The notes under the pieces: generated by a model
Told to the model about the DNA's origin: nothing
The model's database searches: none
What the model saw: only the letters and a program-made list of their open reading frames with translations
Position numbers and translations under genes: made by a program
Source of the DNA: JAFDXJ01 sp038257845
GTDB taxonomy: Bacteria > Bacteroidota > Bacteroidia > Chitinophagales > Chitinophagaceae
NCBI GenBank assembly: GCA_038257845.1
Contig: JBBSQL010000002.1
Location: 172,090-236,089 of the forward strand
DNA: 64,000 bases
Direction: 5' to 3'
Shown here: piece by piece, positions 8,023-16,736 of the stretch
Layout: every line of letters starts with the position of its first letter
Numbering within the stretch: the first letter of the stretch is position 1

Positions 8023-9861
8023 ATGAGTTACTCCACCTTAGAAGAATGTTTATTGGATTTGGAAAAAAATAACCAACTGGTCCGCATTCATGAAGAAGTG
8101 GATCCCAACCTGGAAATGGCTGCTATCCATTTGCGCGTGCATGAACTCAAAGGCCCGGCTATTTTATTTGAAAATGTAAAAGGAAATAAATATCGCGCCG
8201 CATCCAATATTTTTGGCACATTGGAAAGAAGCCGTTTTATTTTTGCAAATACCTTCGATCATTTAAAAAAAATCATTGCTTTAAAAAAAGATCCGTCATT
8301 GATTTTCAAAAAAACAGGAAGTTTTTTTAATCCGGGACTGAATGCTTTTAATGCGATACCTTATAAAAATAATTTTTTTAAACCCGTACTTGCAACACAA
8401 ATTTCTTTACATGAATTGCCGCAAATAAAACATTGGCAGGAAGATGGGGGTGCATTCATTACCTTACCACAGGTATATACAGAAAATTTGAATTATCCCG
8501 GCATTAAACATAGTAATCTCGGAATGTACAGGATCCAGATAAGTGGTAATGAATATATACCTGATCAGGAAGCTGGATTACATTACCAGTTGCACCGCGG
8601 CATTGGTATTCATCAAACGATCGCTCAACAACAAAATAAACCTTTGCGTGTGAGTATTTTTGTAGGTGGCCCGCCTGCACATACGTTGGCAGCCATCATG
8701 CCATTGCCGGAAAATTTAAGTGAGATCGCATTCGCCGGAATCCTTGGTGGCAGGCGTTTTCGCTATACATATATGGATGGTTATTGCATCAGTAATGATG
8801 CGGATTTTGTCATCACCGGCGATGTCATGCCCGGAGAGGTAAAACCGGAAGGGCCGTTTGGTGATCACCTGGGTTATTATAGTTTGAAACATGATTTCCC
8901 CTTGCTGCGCATAAAAAAAGTGTATGCCAAAACAAATGCGATCTGGCCATTTACAGTCGTTGGCCGGCCGCCACAGGAAGACACTGCTTTTGGTGCTTTA
9001 ATTCATGAACTAACTGGTGACGCCATACAAGATGAGATACCAGGTTTAAAAGAATTAAATGCCGTGGATGCCGCAGGTGTCCATCCATTATTACTCGCGA
9101 TTGGCAGTGAGCGATATACGCCTTATGTAACTGAAAAAAAACCTGCAGAATTATTAACGATCGCGAATCATATTCTTGGAAGTTCTCAATTGAGTTTGGC
9201 AAAATATATTTGGATCACGGCCGATGAAAAAAATCATTTAAACACAAAAGATATCCCTGATTTTTTTCAATACATACTTTCACGGATTGATCTTCGTCGT
9301 GATCTTCATTTTTATACTAAAACCACGATTGATACGCTTGACTATTCAGGAACTGCAATCAATGAAGGAAGTAAAGTAGTGATCGCTGCTTATGGAGAAA
9401 TGTTACGCACTTTATCATCAGAGATTCCGGAGTGCATGGCTTCATTAAATAATTTTTCTAAACCAGTTTGCATTTTTCCGGGCGTCATTGCATTGCAGGG
9501 AAATGCTTATTTGAATAAAGAAATTACGACAAAAGAAATGAATGATTTAATGGATCAGTTATCTGCTCACAATGATGAACTCAAGGGTATTCCCCTGGTT
9601 GTGATTTGTGATGATACAAATTTTATCAGCAAGTCATTGAATAATTTTTTATGGATCACATTTACCCGCAGTAACCCTGCACATGATATTTCCGGTGTTG
9701 GCCAATTCATGCAAAACAAGCACTGGGGCTGCACAGAGGCAATCATAATAGATGCCCGGATGAAACCCGGCTACGCACCAACATTAATAAAAGATCCTGG
9801 AATTGAGGCCAAAGTTGACCGCTTATTTTTGAAAAGTGGAAGCTTATATGGGATAAAATAA
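8023..9861 (+). CDS. UbiD family (prenylated-FMN-dependent) decarboxylase
   Basis: A 612-residue UbiD-family protein. Members use prenylated FMN made by a UbiX partner to decarboxylate, reversibly, unsaturated or aromatic carboxylic acids. The conserved GEVKPEGPFGDHLGYYS block (271-287) contains the two active-site Glu positions, and EAGLHYQLHRGIGIH (183-197) matches the cofactor-binding region. It is longer than E. coli UbiD (about 500) because of an extended C-terminal half, as in other Bacteroidota homologues. Substrate unknown; a menaquinone-related role is one possibility. No ubiX gene is in the window. It stands alone, with a terminator directly after it. Confidence 0.88.
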   Translation: MSYSTLEECLLDLEKNNQLVRIHEEVDPNLEMAAIHLRVHELKGPAILFENVKGNKYRAASNIFGTLERSRFIFANTFDHLKKIIALKKDPSLIFKKTGSFFNPGLNAFNAIPYKNNFFKPVLATQISLHELPQIKHWQEDGGAFITLPQVYTENLNYPGIKHSNLGMYRIQISGNEYIPDQEAGLHYQLHRGIGIHQTIAQQQNKPLRVSIFVGGPPAHTLAAIMPLPENLSEIAFAGILGGRRFRYTYMDGYCISNDADFVITGDVMPGEVKPEGPFGDHLGYYSLKHDFPLLRIKKVYAKTNAIWPFTVVGRPPQEDTAFGALIHELTGDAIQDEIPGLKELNAVDAAGVHPLLLAIGSERYTPYVTEKKPAELLTIANHILGSSQLSLAKYIWITADEKNHLNTKDIPDFFQYILSRIDLRRDLHFYTKTTIDTLDYSGTAINEGSKVVIAAYGEMLRTLSSEIPECMASLNNFSKPVCIFPGVIALQGNAYLNKEITTKEMNDLMDQLSAHNDELKGIPLVVICDDTNFISKSLNNFLWITFTRSNPAHDISGVGQFMQNKHWGCTEAIIIDARMKPGYAPTLIKDPGIEAKVDRLFLKSGSLYGIK

Positions 9862-9865
9862 AAAT

Positions 9866-9897
9866 GGGGCCGATGAAGAATCAACGCCCCTTTTTTT
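9866..9897 (+). terminator. Intrinsic terminator after the UbiD-family gene
   Basis: GGGGC (9866-9870) pairs with GCCCC (9886-9890) across a 15-nt loop, followed by seven T residues. The stop codon is at 9859-9861. Confidence 0.75.
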
Positions 9898-10000
9898 CAA
9901 CCCTAAACCCTTAAAAAACTTTTGACTAATTGTAAAAATCATGCCAAAAGATGAAGTGTTGTAAATGTTTCCATTACTTGCATTTAAATTTACAGGCATC

Positions 10001-10903
10001 ATGAAAAAATCTTTTACCTATTGTATGACTCTTTTCACCCTCGCCGGCCTTATATCCTGCCAGGGGAAAAGCCAATCAAATTATATGACCGCTGCAAATA
10101 ATAAAAGTCTTTTATGGGAAGTTTCAGGAAATGGCCTTGCAAAGCCATCTTATATTTTTGGTACCATGCATTTATTATGTGCAGATGATGCGCATTTAAG
10201 TGACCAGTTAACTTCGGTCATTCAGCAGGCAGATGAAATTTATTTTGAAATAGACCTAGATGATTTGGGTGAATTATTCAATGGTGCTTCAATGGGAATT
10301 ATGCAGGGTGATACGACACTTTCACAATTGCTTACACCGGAAGAATTTTCGCGCGTCAAAGATTTTTTTGACACGCATGGTTTAGCAATGCAGTTTAATC
10401 TTTTGCAAAATATGCAACCCATGCTTATTGGTTCTCTTGTGTACCAGGCTGTACTTCCCTGTGAACAAACCGATGGTATGGAAATGGCTATCATGCAGGT
10501 AGCACATGAAAATAAAAAAGAAATCAAAGGCCTTGAAACGGCTGCATTCCAGGTGAGTATCCTCGAACAAATTCCCTATATTAAACAAGCGGCAGATTTG
10601 GTAAACAGTGTGGACAGTATTGGCGCAGGTACTACACAAATAGAAGAAATGATTGAATTATATAAAAATCAGGATATAGATTCACTGCTGGCATATTCAT
10701 TAAAAAATGATGTCGGTGATTCACCGGAAATACAAGATAAAATGATTTACCAGCGCAATCAAAACTGGGCGAACTTGTTTCCCCAAATTACAAAAGATAA
10801 ACAAATACTCATTGCTGTTGGTGCCGGGCATCTTGGTGGTGAAAAGGGATTATTGCAATTACTGAAAGGCATGGGTTATACTTTGAGAGCAATCCAAAAC
10901 TAA
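10001..10903 (+). CDS. TraB/GumN family lipoprotein
   Basis: A 300-residue protein of the TraB/GumN superfamily, a metalloprotease-like Tiki fold. The FGTMHLL motif (near residue 48) supplies the first conserved GxxH, and VGAGHLGGEKGLLQLL near the C-terminus is the second. The N-terminus is a lipoprotein signal peptide with lipobox LISC (Cys20), so the protein is probably anchored facing the periplasm. ATG 10001 is chosen over the open-frame start at 9965 because it gives a standard KK-type signal peptide. Its substrate is unknown; proteolysis is inferred from the fold. Confidence 0.87.
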   Translation: MKKSFTYCMTLFTLAGLISCQGKSQSNYMTAANNKSLLWEVSGNGLAKPSYIFGTMHLLCADDAHLSDQLTSVIQQADEIYFEIDLDDLGELFNGASMGIMQGDTTLSQLLTPEEFSRVKDFFDTHGLAMQFNLLQNMQPMLIGSLVYQAVLPCEQTDGMEMAIMQVAHENKKEIKGLETAAFQVSILEQIPYIKQAADLVNSVDSIGAGTTQIEEMIELYKNQDIDSLLAYSLKNDVGDSPEIQDKMIYQRNQNWANLFPQITKDKQILIAVGAGHLGGEKGLLQLLKGMGYTLRAIQN

Positions 10904-10935
10904 TTATATCTAAGGGGAAATTTTTCCGGGCAGTA

Positions 10936-12684
10936 TTGCATATTTATTTTGTATTAGCAATCCTGGCTTTAGCTAAAAAGATTTGTTTATTTTTAATTAT
11001 ATATTGCCACTCGTTGAACTTAATTCAATTATACCAAAATAGCCTTTTGCTTCTTGTAAAAGCCGAGAGAAAGCGATTTTATTTTTTACTTTTTTTTGGA
11101 ACTTGTATAAGTCTTGGAGAAATTTTATCACTCGCTTTACTTGTTGCTGCCATTCAATTTTATACGGATCCTGCATTTGAAAAAAACCTTCATTTCTTAC
11201 CTACCTGGATGGTGCAAAAACAAACACCGGTTTTTATTTTAATTGTTTTATTTATCATTATTCTAAAAAATGGCGCTGCATTTTTTTTGCATCAAGCCCG
11301 TGAACGATATGTGTATAAGGTTGCAACACGTTTTTCTGCCGAAAATTTAAAAGCTTTCCAAAAACAGTCCTACCAGGATTTTATTGATACAGATTCATCT
11401 ATCCAGGCAAGGAAAATAAACCAGCAACCTGTTGAGTTCGCCCAGTATGTACTGAGTGGATTTCAATTTATGATCAGTGAAATGATGGTTATGCTATTTG
11501 CTGTAATAGCAATTCTTTGGTTTAATGCAATACTTTTTTTCCTCCTTCTAACTATACTTTTCCCTGCAATTTTAATGATGGGAGCGATTACAAAAAAAAG
11601 ACTCACAGCCGTAAAAAAAAATTTGAAATCTTCTGGTGAACTCTCCTGGCAAAAACTCAGGGAAGCAATTACAGGATATGTAGAAGGGAATTTATATGAG
11701 CGCAATTTTTTCTTCAGGGAGCGATATTTACTTTTTCAATCGCGTTTGAATAAACTAATGGCAGGCTTCCAGGTTTTGCAGGGAATGCCGGTAAAAATAT
11801 TTGAAGTGGCTGCAGTAATGGGATTAACACTGATAATCCTCTTTCATTATTTTATGCCTTCAGTTGCTGAAGCTCCCGGTATTATAGTAGTTGGCGCTTT
11901 TTTGGGCGCTGCATATAAAATCATTCCCGGAATAGTGCGTGTAATAAATTTATCTGCACAAATTAAAACCTACGCATTTTCAATTCAAAAACCAGGGAAT
12001 GATTGTGAAAACAAAAAGCATATCGAAACATTTAAAATAATCAAAAATGTACATATTCAATTTAAAGATATATCGTTTTCATATAGTTCAAAAAATATTT
12101 TTACAAATTTCAATTTGGAAATTTCGGGGAATACTTTTTTAGGTATTAGTGGAAAGTCTGGTATGGGCAAAAGCACATATATTTATTTATTACTCGGATT
12201 TTTGTCCCCGGAAAATGGTAAAATTTTAATAAATGGAATGAAGGCCGGGCAACAATTTTTTCCCTGTTTTTCATTGGTTGCCCAGCAGCCTTTTTTATTG
12301 CATGATACCATTGCAAAAAATATTATTTTGAGTGATGAGGATGTTGATATGAAACAGCTGGAAAATATTTTGATCATAACTGGTATAAGTTTAATGATTC
12401 AGGATTTCCCGGATGGTATTCATCATATTATTTCAGAGAATGGCGGAAATATTTCAGGTGGCCAGAAACAACGTATTTGCATTGCGCGTGCTTTATATAA
12501 AAATGCGCCAGTTATAATCCTGGACGAACCATTCAATGAGTTGGATGATGAATCAGAGACCTTGCTGTTGTTGCATTTCAGGAAAATGGCGAATGATGGC
12601 AAAATGATCATTCTTATTACACATAATAAAAATAGCTTATCTTATTGCGATGAAATAATTTCCTTTGACAATGCCCAAACCTGA
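10936..12684 (+). CDS. ABC exporter, fused membrane and ATPase domains
   Basis: A 582-residue half-transporter: an N-terminal six-helix membrane domain (about 40-350) and a C-terminal ATPase with Walker A GKSGMGKST (406-414), signature SGGQKQR (507-513) and Walker B VIILDEP (526-532). It resembles MsbA/lipid- or glycan-type exporters. No ATG lies before the first membrane helix; TTG 10936 opens the frame and TTG 11014 would start at LNLIQLYQN, which fits the family better, so the start is uncertain. The next gene overlaps its end by 14 bp and encodes a glycosyltransferase, suggesting export of a lipid-linked or glycosylated product across the inner membrane. Confidence 0.85.
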   Translation: MHIYFVLAILALAKKICLFLIIYCHSLNLIQLYQNSLLLLVKAERKRFYFLLFFGTCISLGEILSLALLVAAIQFYTDPAFEKNLHFLPTWMVQKQTPVFILIVLFIIILKNGAAFFLHQARERYVYKVATRFSAENLKAFQKQSYQDFIDTDSSIQARKINQQPVEFAQYVLSGFQFMISEMMVMLFAVIAILWFNAILFFLLLTILFPAILMMGAITKKRLTAVKKNLKSSGELSWQKLREAITGYVEGNLYERNFFFRERYLLFQSRLNKLMAGFQVLQGMPVKIFEVAAVMGLTLIILFHYFMPSVAEAPGIIVVGAFLGAAYKIIPGIVRVINLSAQIKTYAFSIQKPGNDCENKKHIETFKIIKNVHIQFKDISFSYSSKNIFTNFNLEISGNTFLGISGKSGMGKSTYIYLLLGFLSPENGKILINGMKAGQQFFPCFSLVAQQPFLLHDTIAKNIILSDEDVDMKQLENILIITGISLMIQDFPDGIHHIISENGGNISGGQKQRICIARALYKNAPVIILDEPFNELDDESETLLLLHFRKMANDGKMIILITHNKNSLSYCDEIISFDNAQT

Positions 12685-13723
12685 TGTACTCATAATTCTT
12701 AGTCCTGGTTTTCCAAAAGATGAATCGGATACAACCTGTATGCCGCCAAAACAGCTTTTTGTAAAAATGCTCAACAAGGTTTACCCTTCCATAAAAATTG
12801 TTATTATCAGTTTTACTTACCCGTTTACTACTAAAAAATATTTATGGAATGGGAACGAAGTTTTCCCATTTAATGGCCTTGGCATTTCTAAATTGCAAAG
12901 AGCTTTTCACTGGTTGCGTATTTATAAAAAATTGCGGCAATTAAAAAATGAAAATAATATAATTGGCCTTTTAAGCTTTTGGTGCGGGGAAACTGCATTC
13001 ATTGGAAAATGGTTTGGCAAAATCAATTTTATAAAGCACTATTGCTGGATCAGCGGGCAGGATGCAAAAAAAGGAAATCCATATATAAAATTGATACGGC
13101 CTGCAGGTAAAAATTTAATCGCGATAAGTGATTTTATACAGGATGAGTTTTATAAAAATTATTCAATAAAACCTCAAAATGTAGTGCCAAACGGAATTGA
13201 CAAAAGCTTGTATAGGCATTTGAAACCTGAAAGAGATATAGAAATTTTGGGCGCCGGTTCACTCATTCCATTAAAGCAATATGACATTTTTATTGATGTT
13301 ATAAAGTCATTGAAACTATATTATCCTTCTATAAATGCTGTAATCTGTGGAAAGGGGCATGAAGAAAAAAAATTAAAGAATAAAATAACGGTTCACCAAT
13401 TAAGTGATAATATCCAATTAGAGGGTGAAAAGCAACACCCTGAAGTTTTGCACTTTATGCAGCGAAGTAAAATTTTTTTACATACTTCCAATTACGAAGG
13501 TTTTGGCGCAGTATGTATTGAAGCATTATATGCCGGGTGCCATGTCATTAGTTTTGTTCAGCCAATGAAACAGGAAATTCCACATTGGCATTATGTAAAA
13601 AACCAGGAAGAAATGATTGAAAAATGCCTGGATATCTTGAATTCAAATGAAACACAATATTTCCCGGTTGAACCTTTCTTAATAGAGGATTCAGTAAAAA
13701 AAATAATGCAATTATTTATTTAA
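12671..13723 (+). CDS. Glycosyltransferase family 4
   Basis: A 350-residue GT-B fold glycosyltransferase. The C-terminal nucleotide-sugar domain shows LGAGSLIPLKQYD (the usual G-x-L-x-x-x-K-x-x-x motif) and the donor-site segment HTSNYEGFGAVCIEALYAG, where E-x7-E is typical of GT4. The start ATG 12671 lies inside the ABC exporter gene (14-bp overlap), so the two are translationally coupled. Its 3' end overlaps the convergent GT9 gene by 12 bp. Sugar donor and acceptor are unknown. Confidence 0.87.
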   Translation: MPKPDVLIILSPGFPKDESDTTCMPPKQLFVKMLNKVYPSIKIVIISFTYPFTTKKYLWNGNEVFPFNGLGISKLQRAFHWLRIYKKLRQLKNENNIIGLLSFWCGETAFIGKWFGKINFIKHYCWISGQDAKKGNPYIKLIRPAGKNLIAISDFIQDEFYKNYSIKPQNVVPNGIDKSLYRHLKPERDIEILGAGSLIPLKQYDIFIDVIKSLKLYYPSINAVICGKGHEEKKLKNKITVHQLSDNIQLEGEKQHPEVLHFMQRSKIFLHTSNYEGFGAVCIEALYAGCHVISFVQPMKQEIPHWHYVKNQEEMIEKCLDILNSNETQYFPVEPFLIEDSVKKIMQLFI

Positions 13724-14758
13724 TAATTTTAATGCTTTTTCAAAAACAAATTCTGGGGAATATCGAGTTAGGCATCTTGTATCCCCGTAAGTGCAATGTT
13801 CAAGCATACAATTTCCGCAGGTAAGATCCGAAGAATCCAACAACATAGATTTTTCACCAAGTGGCCTGCTCCAGTCACTTCGGGTGGAACCAAATAATGC
13901 AAGTGTAGGAATTCCTGAAACCCAGGCAAAATGCATGAGGCCGGAATCTTCCGTCAGTACGAGCATGGTTTTTTGAATGATGGCAAATGCCTGGGCCGCA
14001 TTTGTTTGCCGGATCAATGAGATTAATTTTCCCTGCAACTTATTTTGTAAATAATCCGCAGCAGTGTTTAATTTTTCAGTTCCGAGAAGGACAAACATTA
14101 TGTCCGGGTATTTTTCCAAAAATAATTTGGCAAATTCTGCATAATTCTGGATTAGCCAGTGTCTTGTTTCAAAAGCGCCGGCCGGGTTTAAAACAACCAG
14201 TCTGGAATGCCCGTTCCATCCGTTTCTGTATAAAATTTCATTTGCTTCCAACGGATTTTTTAAAATAAAATTTGTGTCTGCAAAATTTTTTCCTGCACCA
14301 ATTTTTTCAATGGTTTCTTGTGTTCTTAAGCCGGCACTTTTTGCGGAAAAGCGGTCAAAGGACGACCATAATCCTGGACTTAATGCATGTCTTATATAGC
14401 GGCTAACAATGTTGTTTTGCAGGTCAATGACGATATTGTAGGATCGAATTATTAAAGCAGGTAAAAGTAAAGCAGCATAAACAAGTTGTTTTTGGGTGTT
14501 TCTGCCGCCGCGTATGGCGTACACTTTATCAAATAATTGAATGTTGCGTGGTATCGAATCCACTTCTTCTCTTGTCAGGAAATCCAGTATATGACCTTCA
14601 GGCAATGATCTTTTCAGATGCTGCAAATAGGGCAGCGTGATCACTGTATCACCCATTGCCTGTAAGCGGATAGCCAAAATACGTTTTGGAATTTCTTTAG
14701 TTGGAAATAATTCTTCGCCGGTGTTCAATTTTAATAGCTTTATTTTTTTTAAATACAT
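13712..14758 (-). CDS. Glycosyltransferase family 9 (heptosyltransferase-like)
   Basis: A 348-residue ADP-heptose:LPS heptosyltransferase-type protein. RLQAMGDTVITLPYLQHL is the N-terminal GT9 signature and LTEDSGLMHFAWVSGIPTLALFGSTRS contains the family donor-site motif with D-S-G-x-x-H. A run of Cys near the C-terminus (CGNCMLEHCTYGDTRC) is frequent in this family. The frame is open further upstream, but ATG 14758 overlaps the amidohydrolase end by 10 bp and gives a normal N-terminus, so it is preferred. It is the last gene of the minus-strand methyltransferase-amidohydrolase-GT9 run. Confidence 0.87.
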   Translation of the reverse strand: MYLKKIKLLKLNTGEELFPTKEIPKRILAIRLQAMGDTVITLPYLQHLKRSLPEGHILDFLTREEVDSIPRNIQLFDKVYAIRGGRNTQKQLVYAALLLPALIIRSYNIVIDLQNNIVSRYIRHALSPGLWSSFDRFSAKSAGLRTQETIEKIGAGKNFADTNFILKNPLEANEILYRNGWNGHSRLVVLNPAGAFETRHWLIQNYAEFAKLFLEKYPDIMFVLLGTEKLNTAADYLQNKLQGKLISLIRQTNAAQAFAIIQKTMLVLTEDSGLMHFAWVSGIPTLALFGSTRSDWSRPLGEKSMLLDSSDLTCGNCMLEHCTYGDTRCLTRYSPEFVFEKALKLLNK

Positions 14759-15912
14759 ACCGGCAAAATAATACCAGGGTAATATTGCTTCATTTTTTTG
14801 ATAAGATCTGTTACATTTCCAACAACATGTTTTAATGTCCCGTTTATATATAATGGACAAAACTTACTGAAATCAAAACCCTTTTTATCAAGTTCTTGTT
14901 TGAATGAATCATCAAACAAACGGATTTTACCATGCACTATAACCATTAAAATTGTTTCAGGGTTTAAACTAAAAAATGTATCATACCACTCAATGTTTTG
15001 CGAATTTTTTGCGATAATCAAATCAGCTTTATAACCTTTTGCTAATTTCCCCGACTGTTGTAAATTCCAGGCTTTTGAAGGATTCGTAGAAATTGCATTT
15101 ATTAATTCTTCATTTGTTAGTAACGCGGTATGCCTTGCCTGGCGCAATTGTTCCCATATATTCCAATTTGCAGAAACCGTTGAATCCGTGCCAAAAAGAA
15201 TATTTGTTTTATTTTTCAATTGATCAATTGCTGCAGTTTTTCCAAGCAAAAAAAAATTTGAATCAGGGCACCAAACCAGCGCTTTAAAATGAACGGCTTC
15301 GCTTGGTGACATAGCCACTCCATGGATGCCAATAATTTTTTTTCTTAAAATATTCCAGTGAATGAATGTATCAATTTCTTTTTTTGCACGTTGACTTGTT
15401 CCTTCTCCAATATGTATCACAAAAGTTTTTTTGTTTTTAGCCGGGTTCAATAATTTTCTTTTCCAGGTTTTATCGAGATGCACTGAATGCAGGGATGAAT
15501 GATCCTCGTGAATATGAATCACCGGGTTTTGTAAATGTAATTTTGTGCCATGTTGAATAACTGTCGTTACCCCATTGAATAAATTTTTATACATACCCCA
15601 GGCTGCTCGTAATGATGTCGGTATTTTTAATACTGATTCAATAACTTTTTTATCCTGAACATGAATGTCGTTACCCCATTCAATGTAATCAGCATATTGG
15701 GTGTGGCCCAGCCGTGGAAAAACATTAAACTCAAGGTGATCATGTGAATTGATAAGCCCCGGGAATGCAATGCATCCATCCATTTGCAGATTATTTGATG
15801 CATGCAGGGGAGGTGGTGCAGTAATGCTTTCAAGAATTGAATAAATATCTCCTTCTTTAATAGTGAGGTCACAAACGCCATTGCCCGGTATATATATATT
15901 TTCTAAGATCAA
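14749..15912 (-). CDS. Amidohydrolase superfamily enzyme (cytosine deaminase/ATZ-TRZ-like)
   Basis: A 387-residue metal-dependent hydrolase. The metal ligands are recognisable: HDH (57-59), HIGEG with His167, His197 in IGIHG, and Asp243 in FGTDST. This is the pattern of ATZ/TRZ-type deaminases or dehalogenases. The substrate is not predictable. The start is TTG at 15912: its codon overlaps the TGA stop of the upstream methyltransferase in the four bases TTGA. No ATG occurs nearby in frame, and the first residues (ILENIYIPGNGV) align with the start of the N-terminal composite domain. Its place between a methyltransferase and a GT9 suggests a tailoring or salvage step. Confidence 0.83.
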   Translation of the reverse strand: MILENIYIPGNGVCDLTIKEGDIYSILESITAPPPLHASNNLQMDGCIAFPGLINSHDHLEFNVFPRLGHTQYADYIEWGNDIHVQDKKVIESVLKIPTSLRAAWGMYKNLFNGVTTVIQHGTKLHLQNPVIHIHEDHSSLHSVHLDKTWKRKLLNPAKNKKTFVIHIGEGTSQRAKKEIDTFIHWNILRKKIIGIHGVAMSPSEAVHFKALVWCPDSNFFLLGKTAAIDQLKNKTNILFGTDSTVSANWNIWEQLRQARHTALLTNEELINAISTNPSKAWNLQQSGKLAKGYKADLIIAKNSQNIEWYDTFFSLNPETILMVIVHGKIRLFDDSFKQELDKKGFDFSKFCPLYINGTLKHVVGNVTDLIKKMKQYYPGIILPVCI

Positions 15913-16655
15913 TTTAATAATTTAAAATGTATGCCGTAAATAATTGGAGTGCCGGCAAATTTTTTATACACATGCATTGCGTTTGCATCCTGGTAATATT
16001 TTTTTAATGCTGAATCAATAATAATTTCTTTACTATAAATTTCTGTGAAGCCCAGTCCTGTCATGATTTGCCGGACATGATCAAGCGGGTGAATATAATT
16101 TTTAATGGCAATTTTTTTCCCCTGGTAATAGAATGTACGGTCAGCTCCCTTTATAAATGCATCGGGGTGATAGTCGGTTATTATTATTTCTCCAGGAACG
16201 GATAATTTATTTTTCCATGTATTTAACAGCGGTTCAATTTCTGCTATATGCGCAATGGTAAGGTTTGAAATTATGATGTTGGCCTGCAGGCCATGCAAAT
16301 CTTCCGGGAATTTTTCTTCATACAAATAAGTTTCTGCAGTAGGGAATTTTTTATGTAACTCATCCAACATCCGGGATGAAATATCAATCCCGATAAGTCG
16401 TGCCGGCTTTAATAAAAATAGTTCCTGCCAATGCCTTCCTGTACCACAACCAAAATCGAGTAAAGTTTTATCTTGTGCATGTACATTTTTTATCATTGCT
16501 GAAAACAAGGTTTCATCCAGGTCCAGCATCAGGTTTCCGTGTTGAGTATCATATCCTGCAGCCCATAATTCATAAGCATCTAAAGGTTCTTCTTCTGGTT
16601 CATTTTTTGTAAATTTGAAAAACCGGTTTTCTTTTAACCTTTTGTATAATGACAT
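15909..16655 (-). CDS. Class I SAM-dependent methyltransferase
   Basis: A 248-residue Rossmann-fold methyltransferase with the SAM-binding motif DFGCGTG at 67-73 and the acidic post-I residue in IGIDIS. The N-terminal part (FTKNEPEEEPLDAYELWAAGYD) resembles Methyltransf_11/25-type small-molecule or lipid methyltransferases. It is the first gene of the minus-strand run and diverges from the first radical SAM gene, 81 bp away. Acceptor unknown. Confidence 0.85.
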   Translation of the reverse strand: MSLYKRLKENRFFKFTKNEPEEEPLDAYELWAAGYDTQHGNLMLDLDETLFSAMIKNVHAQDKTLLDFGCGTGRHWQELFLLKPARLIGIDISSRMLDELHKKFPTAETYLYEEKFPEDLHGLQANIIISNLTIAHIAEIEPLLNTWKNKLSVPGEIIITDYHPDAFIKGADRTFYYQGKKIAIKNYIHPLDHVRQIMTGLGFTEIYSKEIIIDSALKKYYQDANAMHVYKKFAGTPIIYGIHFKLLN

Positions 16656-16685
16656 AATTTAAAATTACAGTAGATTTACAACAAT

Positions 16686-16718
16686 TAAAAGTACACAGAA
16701 TAACGCAACCATTTCAAA
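16686..16718 (-). promoter_or_regulatory. Candidate promoter for the minus-strand methyltransferase operon
   Basis: On the minus strand, TTTG (16718-16715) is followed by a 21-nt spacer and TACTTTTA (16693-16686), one base off TAnnTTTG. The predicted start is about 25-30 bp before ATG 16655. Confidence 0.4.
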
Positions 16719-16736
16719 ATTTCCTGTAATAATACA

